Origin: Nonomuraea dietziae | Lineage (GTDB): Bacteria; Actinomycetota; Actinomycetes; Streptosporangiales; Streptosporangiaceae | DNA: 64,000 nt | Direction of reading: 5' to 3' | Assembly: GCF_014195505.1 (NCBI RefSeq) | Contig: NZ_JACIBV010000001.1 | Coordinates: 6,572,001 to 6,636,000 of the forward strand | Shown here: positions 51,797 through 59,504 of the stretch, one piece after another | How positions within the stretch are numbered: position 1 is the stretch's first letter | How the letters are laid out: each line of letters begins with the position of its first letter | The notes under the pieces: model-generated | Told to the model about the DNA's origin: nothing | The model's input: the letters and a program-made list of their open reading frames with translations, nothing else | Database searches by the model: none | Translations under genes and position numbers: made by a program

Positions 51797-54302
51797 GCGT
51801 CAGGGTGTTCACCGCCGCCTTTCTGATGGAGTCGGGCTTGGAGTTCATCGGTGTCGTCTCCCCGTTCGCCCAGAGGGGCGCCTGGTCCCAGTAGTTGTCG
51901 TGGAAGGCGTGGCCCGAGGCGCCGGTGAGGTTGATCCAGCGGGACCTGTCGAGGTCGGCGAGGTCGATGACCATGCGCATGGAGGGGACGGCGGTGATGG
52001 CGTAGTCGTCCTGGATGTTCCAGCCCGTGGCGTTGACGGCGTCCTTGTTGCCCGGCGAGCCGAAGGGCCCGCGGTTGAACAGCGCCTCGATCGGGCCGAT
52101 GCCCGAGGTGCCGAACGTCTGGTTGGTCAGCGTGAGCTGGTGCAGGTCGCCCCATCGCCAGGCCTTGACGTCCTCGCCCAGCAGCCCCGCCAGCTCGTGG
52201 TGGGCGTCGGCCATGGCGGTGCGCAGGATGTCGTCGCGGGTCTCGGTGAAGCCCTTGGTGGTGACGTCGTCCCAGAAGGGGTCGACGGGGGCCGCGAGCA
52301 GGCTTCGCACGACCTCGTACCAGCGGTCGCCGCCCGTGGGCCTGGCGCCCTCGGGCAGGTCGTCGTTGAAGGCGGCGATGAGCAGGTGCCGCCAGACCGC
52401 GTTGAAGTAGGCGGCGGGGGCCGAGTCGAGGCCCTGGGAGCCGTCCCAGCCGCGCAGCAGCCCCTGCGCCTGGGCGCTGGGCCCGGCGAGCTCGACCTCG
52501 AGCAGGGCGGGGACCAGGAACTCGGCCAGGCCGTTGTGGGAGTCCTGCTGGATGCGGCTCATGGTCTCGGCGTCGATCTTGCCGGACTTGATGGCCTGCT
52601 GGACGCGTTCGACAATGCGCTTGGCGCGGTAGCCGTACGACCAGTCCTTGGTGAGCAGGGGCCGGTAGCGGCCCGGGTCGATGACCGCGTTGTTGGCCGT
52701 CACCACGAAGCCGTCGGCGGGGTCGGCGACGCTGGGCAGCTGGTCGTAGGGGATGGGCGCGGTCTTCCACTCGTACTCGCCCGTCCAGCCGGGCACCGGC
52801 CAGGTGCCGTCGCCCTTGGCGCGCACCGGGATGCGCCCCGGGGCCTGGTAGCCGATGTGGCCCTGGGTGTCGGCGAACACCAGGTTCTGGGCGGGCACGT
52901 CGAACAGCGAGGCGGCGGCGCGGAACTCGTGCCAGTCGCCCGCCGCGTTGAGCTCGAAGATGGCCTCGGCCGCGGTGCCGGGGGAGAGCGCGGTCCACTG
53001 CAGGGCGACGGCGTTCGCCCCTCCCGAGGGCTTGACGCTCCCCATCACCTCGTTGATCAGCGGTCCGTGCCGGGTCTTGCGCACCGTGAGGGTGACCGGC
53101 GCGCCGCCGGCGACCTTGATCTGGACGTTCCTGGTCTCCAGCCTGGCCCACTGCCCCCTGTAGAGGTAGGTGTCGCCCTTGACCTGCTCGAGGAAGAGGT
53201 CCGCGACGTCGGGGCCGAGGTTGGTGAATCCCCACGCGATCTTGTCGTTGTGTCCGATGATCACGCCGGGGACGCCGGAGAAGGTGAACCCTGTCACGTC
53301 ATAGCCGCACTTGTCGGACTTGGTGCGGCAGTGCAGTCCCGCCTGGTACCACACCGACGGCATCTGCGCCGACAGGTGCGGGTCGTTGGCGAGCAGGGGT
53401 TTGCCCGTCGTGGTGTGCTCTCCCGAGACCACCCACGAGTTCGACCCGATGCCGTCGTGCTCCTCGGTGCCCATGAGATCGGGGACCCTGCTCAGCGCCT
53501 CGGCCGCCTTGGTGAGGGTGGCGGCGGCGTCCTCGCCCAGCCTCGGCTGCGCCTTCTGGTCGAAGCGCTGGTCGCTGACGGTCCCCTCGGTCACGATCGA
53601 GGGGTTCCTGTCGAACGGGTAGCCGGGATAGAGCTGGTCCACGCGCTCCCTCGGCAGCCTGGTGGCCGCCAGCGCCCTGGAGATCTCGTCGGAGAGGTTG
53701 GAGCGCAGGTCCCACGCCATGGCCTTGAGCCAGGTCACCGAGTCGAGCGGGGTCCACGGCTCGGGCACGTAGCCGGAGTTCTGCAGCTTGAGCACCGAGT
53801 ACTCCAGGCTCCTGGCCGAGGCGTTCGGGTGCTCGGCGAGCCAGGCGTTGACGCCCTTGGCGTAGGCGTCGAGATAGCGCCTGGTGCGGTCGGTGAGCGT
53901 CGCCAGCTCCTGCTGGGCCACCTCGCGCCAGCCCATCGTGCGGATGACCTTGTCCTCGGTCAGCGTCGCCTTGCCGAACAGCTCCGACAGACGGCCCGAG
54001 GTGACGTGCCGGCGGAAGTCCATCTCCCAGAAGCGGTCCTGGGCGTGGACGTAACCCTGCGCCATGAACAGGTCTTCGGAGGTGTCGGCGTAGATCTGCG
54101 GAATGCCCCACCTGTCGCGGTGGACCTCCACCTTCGAGGACAGCCCCGCGAGCTTGATCACTCCGTCCAGCTGGGGGAAGGACTGCCGCGCGATCCACAC
54201 GCCGACGGCCGCGAGGACCAGTGCCAGGGCCAGGAGCACGGTCACGACCCGTGCCAGCCAACGCAGCGGCCACGGCAACCACGCATAGGGCCTGATCCTC
54301 AC
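51786..54302 (-). CDS. Penicillin acylase family Ntn-hydrolase
   Basis: 838 residues from GTG 54302, preceded by GAGGGAGG; the upstream in-frame ATG lacks such a signal. A single membrane helix at about 16-38 exports or anchors the protein. The family landmarks are VEVHRDRWGIPQIYADTSEDLFMAQGYVHAQDRFWEMD split at the alpha subunit, and the autoprocessing site GIGSNSWVV with Ser287 as the N-terminal nucleophile of the beta subunit after cleavage. The C-terminal NSKPDSIRK segment closes the fold. Such enzymes hydrolyse amides of beta-lactams or acyl-homoserine lactones. Substrate not readable. Confidence 0.93.
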   Translation of the reverse strand: MRIRPYAWLPWPLRWLARVVTVLLALALVLAAVGVWIARQSFPQLDGVIKLAGLSSKVEVHRDRWGIPQIYADTSEDLFMAQGYVHAQDRFWEMDFRRHVTSGRLSELFGKATLTEDKVIRTMGWREVAQQELATLTDRTRRYLDAYAKGVNAWLAEHPNASARSLEYSVLKLQNSGYVPEPWTPLDSVTWLKAMAWDLRSNLSDEISRALAATRLPRERVDQLYPGYPFDRNPSIVTEGTVSDQRFDQKAQPRLGEDAAATLTKAAEALSRVPDLMGTEEHDGIGSNSWVVSGEHTTTGKPLLANDPHLSAQMPSVWYQAGLHCRTKSDKCGYDVTGFTFSGVPGVIIGHNDKIAWGFTNLGPDVADLFLEQVKGDTYLYRGQWARLETRNVQIKVAGGAPVTLTVRKTRHGPLINEVMGSVKPSGGANAVALQWTALSPGTAAEAIFELNAAGDWHEFRAAASLFDVPAQNLVFADTQGHIGYQAPGRIPVRAKGDGTWPVPGWTGEYEWKTAPIPYDQLPSVADPADGFVVTANNAVIDPGRYRPLLTKDWSYGYRAKRIVERVQQAIKSGKIDAETMSRIQQDSHNGLAEFLVPALLEVELAGPSAQAQGLLRGWDGSQGLDSAPAAYFNAVWRHLLIAAFNDDLPEGARPTGGDRWYEVVRSLLAAPVDPFWDDVTTKGFTETRDDILRTAMADAHHELAGLLGEDVKAWRWGDLHQLTLTNQTFGTSGIGPIEALFNRGPFGSPGNKDAVNATGWNIQDDYAITAVPSMRMVIDLADLDRSRWINLTGASGHAFHDNYWDQAPLWANGETTPMNSKPDSIRKAAVNTLTLTP

Positions 54303-54421
54303 GAAAACCTCCCTCTGACCTGCTTCGCACCAAGTGTCGCAGCCCTGCATCGCTGTCTGGACAGCCATTACTCGCGGTAACCGTCAGAACACGATCATGG
54401 AAGGCGGAGGGATGTCGCGCG

Positions 54422-55789
54422 TCAGGTCCAGGTCTGGCCGTCGGGGGTGTCGGCGACCTTCACGCCGAGCGCGGCCAGGTCGTCGCGAAGCCGGTCGGCC
54501 GCTGCCCAGTCGCATTCCTGCCTGGCGCGGGCGCGCTGCTCCAGGAGCTCGGCGGCGCCCGCCGGCAGGACGCGCACCCTGCCGATCTCCGAGGAGAGGT
54601 CGAGACCCAGCACGTGGTCGAGGTGGAGGAAGGACTCGAACTTCGACCCCGGCGCCACCGACTCGTCGCGTTCGAGCTCCCTCAGCACCCTGAGGGCCGC
54701 CGGGGTGTCGATGTCGTCGTCGAAGGCGGCCTCGGCCTGCCGTACGGCCGTCTGGTCGAGAGGCGCGGACGGCGACTCCGCCCACTCGGCGACCCTGGCC
54801 CGCCACCGGCGCAGCGTGCGGTCGGCCGCCCGCAGGGTGTCCCAGGTCAGGTTCATCTGATGGCGGTAGCGGTGCTCCATGAAGGCCAGCCGTACGGCCA
54901 GCGGATCGAGCCCCTCGTCGGCCACGTCGGCGAGGAGCACGACGTTGCCCGTCGACTTGGCCATCTTGCGCCCGTCGAACAGCAGGTGCTCCCCGTGCAC
55001 CCAGCGCCGCACGACCTCGTGTCCCGCGGCGCTGTCGGACTGGGCGCGCTCGTCCTCGTGGTGGGGGAAGCGCAGGTCGATGCCGCCGGTGTGGATGTCG
55101 ATGTGCTCGCCGAGGTAGCGCAGCGACATGGCCGAGCACTCGACGTGCCAGCCGGGGAAGCCGCGCCCTCCCCACGGGGTGTCCCATGCCAGCTCGCGGT
55201 GCGAATGCTTCCACAGCGCCCAGTCGGCGTGGAAGCGCTTGCGCGGGTCGACGCCCTCCACCCGGTGCCCGGGCTTGAGCGCGTCGAGCCTGTTGCCTGA
55301 GATCTCCCCGTAGGAGGGGAAGGACTCGGCGGCGAAGAAGACCGAGCCGTCGGGGACGGTGTAGGCGTGGCCCTTCTCGATCAGCTTGGCGATCAGCTCG
55401 ATCATGAGGTCGATCGCCTCGGTGGCGCGAGGGGTGTGCTCGGGCGGGCGCAGGTTCAGCGCGGCGGTGTCGCGGCGGAAGGCGTCCTCGTAGAACCTGG
55501 CGATGTCGAGGGTGGACCTGCCCTCCTCGCGCGCCTGAACGACGATCTTGTCCTCGCCGATCTCGGCGTCGTCGACCAGGTGGCCGACGTCGGTGATGTT
55601 CTGGCAGACGACCATGCGGACGCGCTGACGTTCGAGGATCCTCCTGATGAGGTCGGACAACAGGTACGAGCGCAGGTTCCCGACGTGCGCGTACCGGTAG
55701 ACGGTCGGACCGCAGGTGTACATCCGCAGGGCTCGCGCCTGGGGGATGTCCTCGACCTGCCTGGTGCGCGTGTCGTAGATCCTCAACAT
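54422..55789 (-). CDS. cysS: Cysteine--tRNA ligase
   Basis: 455 residues from ATG 55789. The HIGH signature is HVGN (YAHVGNLRSYLL) and KMSKS is KMAKSTGN. Zinc ligands are expected at Cys in YTCGPTV, Cys in HVECSAMS and His in RFPHHEDE. The DALR-like C-terminus contains RARQECDWAAADRLRDDLAALGV. It lacks MshC features (mycothiol cysteine ligase has a TAGGITPYDATHLGHA start), so it is a true CysRS. Many actinomycetes have a second, divergent CysRS; whether this is the primary or accessory copy cannot be decided here. The neighbours on the same strand do not suggest an operon. Confidence 0.92.
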   Translation of the reverse strand: MLRIYDTRTRQVEDIPQARALRMYTCGPTVYRYAHVGNLRSYLLSDLIRRILERQRVRMVVCQNITDVGHLVDDAEIGEDKIVVQAREEGRSTLDIARFYEDAFRRDTAALNLRPPEHTPRATEAIDLMIELIAKLIEKGHAYTVPDGSVFFAAESFPSYGEISGNRLDALKPGHRVEGVDPRKRFHADWALWKHSHRELAWDTPWGGRGFPGWHVECSAMSLRYLGEHIDIHTGGIDLRFPHHEDERAQSDSAAGHEVVRRWVHGEHLLFDGRKMAKSTGNVVLLADVADEGLDPLAVRLAFMEHRYRHQMNLTWDTLRAADRTLRRWRARVAEWAESPSAPLDQTAVRQAEAAFDDDIDTPAALRVLRELERDESVAPGSKFESFLHLDHVLGLDLSSEIGRVRVLPAGAAELLEQRARARQECDWAAADRLRDDLAALGVKVADTPDGQTWT

Positions 55790-55802
55790 GAACCGAGCCT
55801 AA

Positions 55803-55822
55803 TCCGGCGCCCTGCCGCCGGA
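55803..55822 (-). terminator. Short hairpin after the sigma-region-4 protein gene
   Basis: TCCGGCG (55803-55809) and CGCCGGA (55816-55822), a perfect 7-bp stem with a 6-nt loop, lies 6 bp 3' of the stop at 55829. No T-run, so a weak terminator. Confidence 0.5.
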
Positions 55823-55828
55823 AAGCGA

Positions 55829-57643
55829 CTACTCGCCCAGGAAGGCCAGGATGTCGCGGTCACCGCGCTCCCGCAGGCGGGTCAGCACCTCCTCGCGCGT
55901 GGCGGTCTCGGGCAGCCCCACCCTGGCCCCGATCAGGCGCAGGCCCTCGGCCTCGGAGTCGACGGGAGCCGTGTACCCGATCAGGTGCAGCGCCCTGTTG
56001 AGGGGCCGCAGCGCGGGCTGGGCCGCGGGCAGGAAGCGCGTCAGCAGCTCGCCCCCGTCGGACACCGTGAGGAACACGTGGTCGCCCTCGGAGGCGTTGA
56101 ACTCCGCCAGCACGTTCCTGATCGAGCCCATGGTCGGCTGGTTGTGCCAGGAGATCACCACGTCGCCCGAAGGTGCGGAGGCGGTCAGCGAGCCGCCGGG
56201 CGCCATCCCGAGATGCGCGGCGAAGCCCGTCGGGAGTGGGGAGCCCGAGCCACGCAGGTGCTCGGCGTTGACGTCCACCCTGTGCCACCAGCGCCCGTCA
56301 CGTGACTTGAAGGAGCGCCGCGTCTCCGAGACGTCCTTGCGCGGCTGGTAGCCGGGCTGGTCGGGGGCCGCCACCCTGATCCAGCCACGCTGCGACCGCT
56401 CGAAGCCAGGGCCGCCCGAGTAGGCCCGCACCGAGCTCTCGCTCACGTCGTAGCGGGAGGTCAGGTTGGTGACGATGGTGTTGACCGAGGCCTCGCCGCC
56501 GGCTCGCTCGATCTCCCTGGCGATCATCTCCCTGATGCCCAGGTACTCCTCGCCGCCCCAGCGCGCCAGGCCGTACTTGTTCCTGTCGACCCTGCGGAAG
56601 CGCGCGTCGGCCGTGAGCTGGTTGCGGATGCCGACCAGGCTGTAGTCCTCGCCGATCCGCTCCTGGATCTCCTCGGGGGTGAGCGGCGCTCCCGCGACGG
56701 ACAGCACCGCCTCGGCCTTCTCGTTGACGCTTCGCGGCCAGAGCATGACATGCCCGTCGAAGACCCGCAGCTGCGGCACCGCGGTCAGCCACCGCTCGGC
56801 CACGTCCTCGCGGACGCCGAGCTGCGCGGTCATGGCGACGGCCTCGGCGACGGGCCTCGGCCCCTCGGTGAACAGCTGCCTGGTCTTCTCCCTCAGCTCG
56901 TCGGCGCCGCCGGCGATCAGCCACCCGTCCGCCTGTTCGTAGCCGGTCAGCAGGGACCGCACGAACCGCCACACGGGGATGCCGAGCGACACCAGCTCCG
57001 TACGGTGCCACGGCACCGCCTCCGCCAACTCCTCGGCGGGTACGGCGGAGCCGAGCCGCCCGCGCAGCCACGTCACGTGCGCCAGCAGCGGCCCCGCGGA
57101 CACCGAGGCGAGCCAGGCCTCCACGTGGTCGCGCAGGTCGCGCTCGATCTGCCTGATCCGCTCCCTCGTCACGGAGAAGCGCTGCGCCAGCTCGTCGAGC
57201 GTGGCCCGCTGTTCGGCGTAGACGCGATCACGCGCGATCGTCCGCTGGCGCTCGTCGAGCGCGACGAACACCTCGTCGACCAGCTGGGGCAGCGGGACGG
57301 CCCTGACCTCGGCGACAGGCTCGAGCAGCCGCTCGAAGACGCCGCTGAACAGCTTGTGGACCACGTCGCGGCCGAGCCCCTCGGGCGTCCGCTCGCTCTC
57401 CGCGGGGTCGGAGAACCTCAGCAAGGGCAGGATGTCGCCGAGCTGCAGATGTCCCCAGAAGGCGACGGCGAGGTCGGCGAGGCGTCCTGCGACGGCCTGG
57501 GCACCGATGACGGCGCACGCGCGGTCCAGCGGGATCGACTGCCACCAGGCTTCGGGCAGCTGAGGATCGTCCGCGAGCGGTGCGATCTGGACGGGAGACG
57601 TCCAGCGCAGGGGTGGCGCGAGGTCGCTCAGGCTGAGATTCAT
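55829..57643 (-). CDS. Sigma-70 region 4-containing DNA-binding protein, paralogue of the 859-residue protein
   Basis: 604 residues from ATG 57643. Residues 1-90 are an N-terminal domain shared with the protein at 59505 (MNLSLSDLAPPLRW, LPEAWWQSIP). Residues about 120-185 hold a canonical sigma-70 region 4.2 HTH (ATLDELAQRFSVTRERIRQIE). Residues about 190-430 are several winged-helix-like units (LTPEEIQERIGEDYSLVGI, VNTIVTNLTSRYDVSESSV). Residues about 434-604 are the second shared domain (GRWWHRVDVNAEHL ... LTRLRERGDRDI). No sigma region 2, so it cannot act as a sigma factor; DNA or RNA-polymerase binding is inferred. It lies 51 bp after the helicase gene, likely co-transcribed. Function unknown. 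Confidence 0.75.
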   Translation of the reverse strand: MNLSLSDLAPPLRWTSPVQIAPLADDPQLPEAWWQSIPLDRACAVIGAQAVAGRLADLAVAFWGHLQLGDILPLLRFSDPAESERTPEGLGRDVVHKLFSGVFERLLEPVAEVRAVPLPQLVDEVFVALDERQRTIARDRVYAEQRATLDELAQRFSVTRERIRQIERDLRDHVEAWLASVSAGPLLAHVTWLRGRLGSAVPAEELAEAVPWHRTELVSLGIPVWRFVRSLLTGYEQADGWLIAGGADELREKTRQLFTEGPRPVAEAVAMTAQLGVREDVAERWLTAVPQLRVFDGHVMLWPRSVNEKAEAVLSVAGAPLTPEEIQERIGEDYSLVGIRNQLTADARFRRVDRNKYGLARWGGEEYLGIREMIAREIERAGGEASVNTIVTNLTSRYDVSESSVRAYSGGPGFERSQRGWIRVAAPDQPGYQPRKDVSETRRSFKSRDGRWWHRVDVNAEHLRGSGSPLPTGFAAHLGMAPGGSLTASAPSGDVVISWHNQPTMGSIRNVLAEFNASEGDHVFLTVSDGGELLTRFLPAAQPALRPLNRALHLIGYTAPVDSEAEGLRLIGARVGLPETATREEVLTRLRERGDRDILAFLGE

Positions 57644-57694
57644 TGGGGTCCAACCGGCAAAGGGAAAGATATCCGCAGTTCAGAGACTATGTGA

Positions 57695-59500
57695 TTAGGA
57701 CGACAGAAAAGGGCTACCTCTTCCGGAATGGGAAACGTAGAGCACGGACCTGGCCCGCGTACAGGCAACGTAGAGCAGCCCGCGCTCACGTTGTAGCACC
57801 CGCGCCCTGTCACCGGGGTCAGAGGGTAGCGGCTCGGGCACCACACCCTCGGCTATCCCGACGAGTGCGACGTTCTCGAACTCCAGGCCCTTCAGCCCGT
57901 GCAGGGTGGTCACCCGCACCTCCTGCCTGGCGCGGCGCAACGCCTCCTTGGCCGCCTTGACCAGGCGGGTCGTACGCGCGGCCACGGCGATCTCCGTGGT
58001 GGGCACGCCCTCCTCCCGCCACGACTCGATGGTGTTCACCAGTCCGGCCAGCTCGGCCTCGGGCGTGTCGTAGGCCCTGACCGTCGGCCGCTCGCCGTGG
58101 CGCGTGCTGCGGAAGCCGCGCAGCTCCTGCACCCCCTTGACCAGGCCGAGCGTCGGGCCGCCGCCGCGCAGCCGCACTCCGAAGGAGAGCAGCTCGTGCG
58201 GCAGCCTGTAGGAGATGCTCAGGCCGTGCTGGACGGCATGGATGCCGACCGCGCCCAGGGCGATGCGGTGGTCGGTGATGCGCTGGTGCGGGTCACCGAC
58301 CACGAACAGGTCGTCGGGCGCGCGCGGCACCGCCGCGCGCAGCAGCCGCCACTGCGCGGGGCTGACGTCCTGCGCCTCGTCCACCACGATGTGCCTGTAC
58401 GGCTTGCGCCCGGGCTCACCGAAGCTCAGCACGTCGTCGAGCAGGTCACCCGTGGCCCTGGTGAGCAGCCGCAGCGCCTCGTCGGTCAGCTCGGTCAGCG
58501 AGCGGGCACCCGCGCCGACGAGAGTGGGCTGCCGCCCCTCCACGTCGGCCACGATCCTGATCGCCAGCCTGTCGACGTTGCAGACGTCGATGCGCTTGCG
58601 GACGGCCTGGTCCTCGATGAGGAGGTCGAGCTTCGCCGACAGCTCGGTGGCCAGGCTCTGCGAGAAGGTCACCAGCAGGACGGGCCCGTTGCCGTGCCCG
58701 GCCAGGTGGGCGGCCCTGTGCAGGGCGATGAGGGTCTTGCCGGTGCCGGCGCCGCCCGTGACGAGCACCGGGTGCTCGTAGTGGTCGGCGCGCGCCAGCC
58801 GGTGCTGCGGAGGGTGCAGGAAGACGCACCAGTCCGGCGCGGTGACGATGCGGTCCAGCTCGTCGTCCGTGGTGGCGAACACCGCCCTGTCGGGGCTTCG
58901 GAGCAGCGCCGCGTACAGGTCGGAGGTGTCGATCGGCTCGGGAGGGTCCCACGAGGTGCGGCGGGAGTCGAGCTCCTTCCACGCCTCGGGCAGCGAGCCG
59001 CCCCTGGCCATCACCGAGAGCGGGAGGTACTGCGTGGGCGGCAGCAGCGCCTCGAGCGCCTCGACGTCGGCCTCGTTGCCGATCAGCCTGATCAGTGGCA
59101 GCAGCGCGAGGTCGATGCCGAGGCTCAGCAGGTCGGTGTCGCTGACCGGCTCGAACAGCCTCGCCTGGCCCGCCGAACGGCGCAGGGCGTGCTCGACCCT
59201 GCCCAGCGCCTCGGCGTCCCACTGCTCGACCACCCCGATGACCGGGTTGACACTGAAGGCGTGCCGCCTGGCGTAGGCCTCGGCCTCGGCGTCGGGCAAC
59301 AGGGTGAGCAGCCACGAGACCTCGCCCTGCCGTACGACGACGGCCAGGTGGCCCTCGGCCATCCGCAGTGTCCCCACCCCCTCCGGGGCGGGGACGTGCG
59401 ACAGAAGGGCGGGCAGCGCGGCCATGACCTCCCCGCGCGCAGGCGGGGCCAGAGCGCTGAGTTCCCTGGGGAAGTCAGGGGCGATCGCGAGCCGCGGCAC
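57695..59500 (-). CDS. UvrD/Rep-like superfamily 1 helicase with N-terminal RelE/ParE-like domain
   Basis: 601 residues from GTG 59500, 4 bp after the previous stop; a longer frame from 59545 would overlap that gene. Residues 1-85 resemble the toxin-fold extension of certain UvrD-like proteins (LTLLPDAEAEAYARRHAFSVN then GVVEQWD). Helicase motifs: I VTGGAGTGKT (Lys255), II VVDEAQD (Asp374), III FVVGDPHQRI, IV RTTRLV, V TLHGLKGLEFENVALVG, VI LLYVACTRARSVLYVS. It is short for a UvrD and lacks the usual nuclease extension. Coupled in one operon with two paralogous DNA-binding proteins; a role in DNA damage or phage response is inference. Confidence 0.82.
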   Translation of the reverse strand: MPRLAIAPDFPRELSALAPPARGEVMAALPALLSHVPAPEGVGTLRMAEGHLAVVVRQGEVSWLLTLLPDAEAEAYARRHAFSVNPVIGVVEQWDAEALGRVEHALRRSAGQARLFEPVSDTDLLSLGIDLALLPLIRLIGNEADVEALEALLPPTQYLPLSVMARGGSLPEAWKELDSRRTSWDPPEPIDTSDLYAALLRSPDRAVFATTDDELDRIVTAPDWCVFLHPPQHRLARADHYEHPVLVTGGAGTGKTLIALHRAAHLAGHGNGPVLLVTFSQSLATELSAKLDLLIEDQAVRKRIDVCNVDRLAIRIVADVEGRQPTLVGAGARSLTELTDEALRLLTRATGDLLDDVLSFGEPGRKPYRHIVVDEAQDVSPAQWRLLRAAVPRAPDDLFVVGDPHQRITDHRIALGAVGIHAVQHGLSISYRLPHELLSFGVRLRGGGPTLGLVKGVQELRGFRSTRHGERPTVRAYDTPEAELAGLVNTIESWREEGVPTTEIAVAARTTRLVKAAKEALRRARQEVRVTTLHGLKGLEFENVALVGIAEGVVPEPLPSDPGDRARVLQRERGLLYVACTRARSVLYVSHSGRGSPFLSS

Positions 59501-59504
59501 GGGC

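Noticed and set aside
54422..55789. MshC (mycothiol cysteine ligase) instead of CysRS, given mshB nearby
   Set aside because: It starts with YTCGPTVYRYAHVGN and has KMAKS in the CysRS context; MshC has a different N-terminal signature and mshC usually sits elsewhere.
55829..57643. Annotation of the 604-residue protein as an RNA polymerase sigma factor
   Set aside because: Only a region 4.2 HTH is present; there is no region 2 or 3 for core binding and -10 melting.
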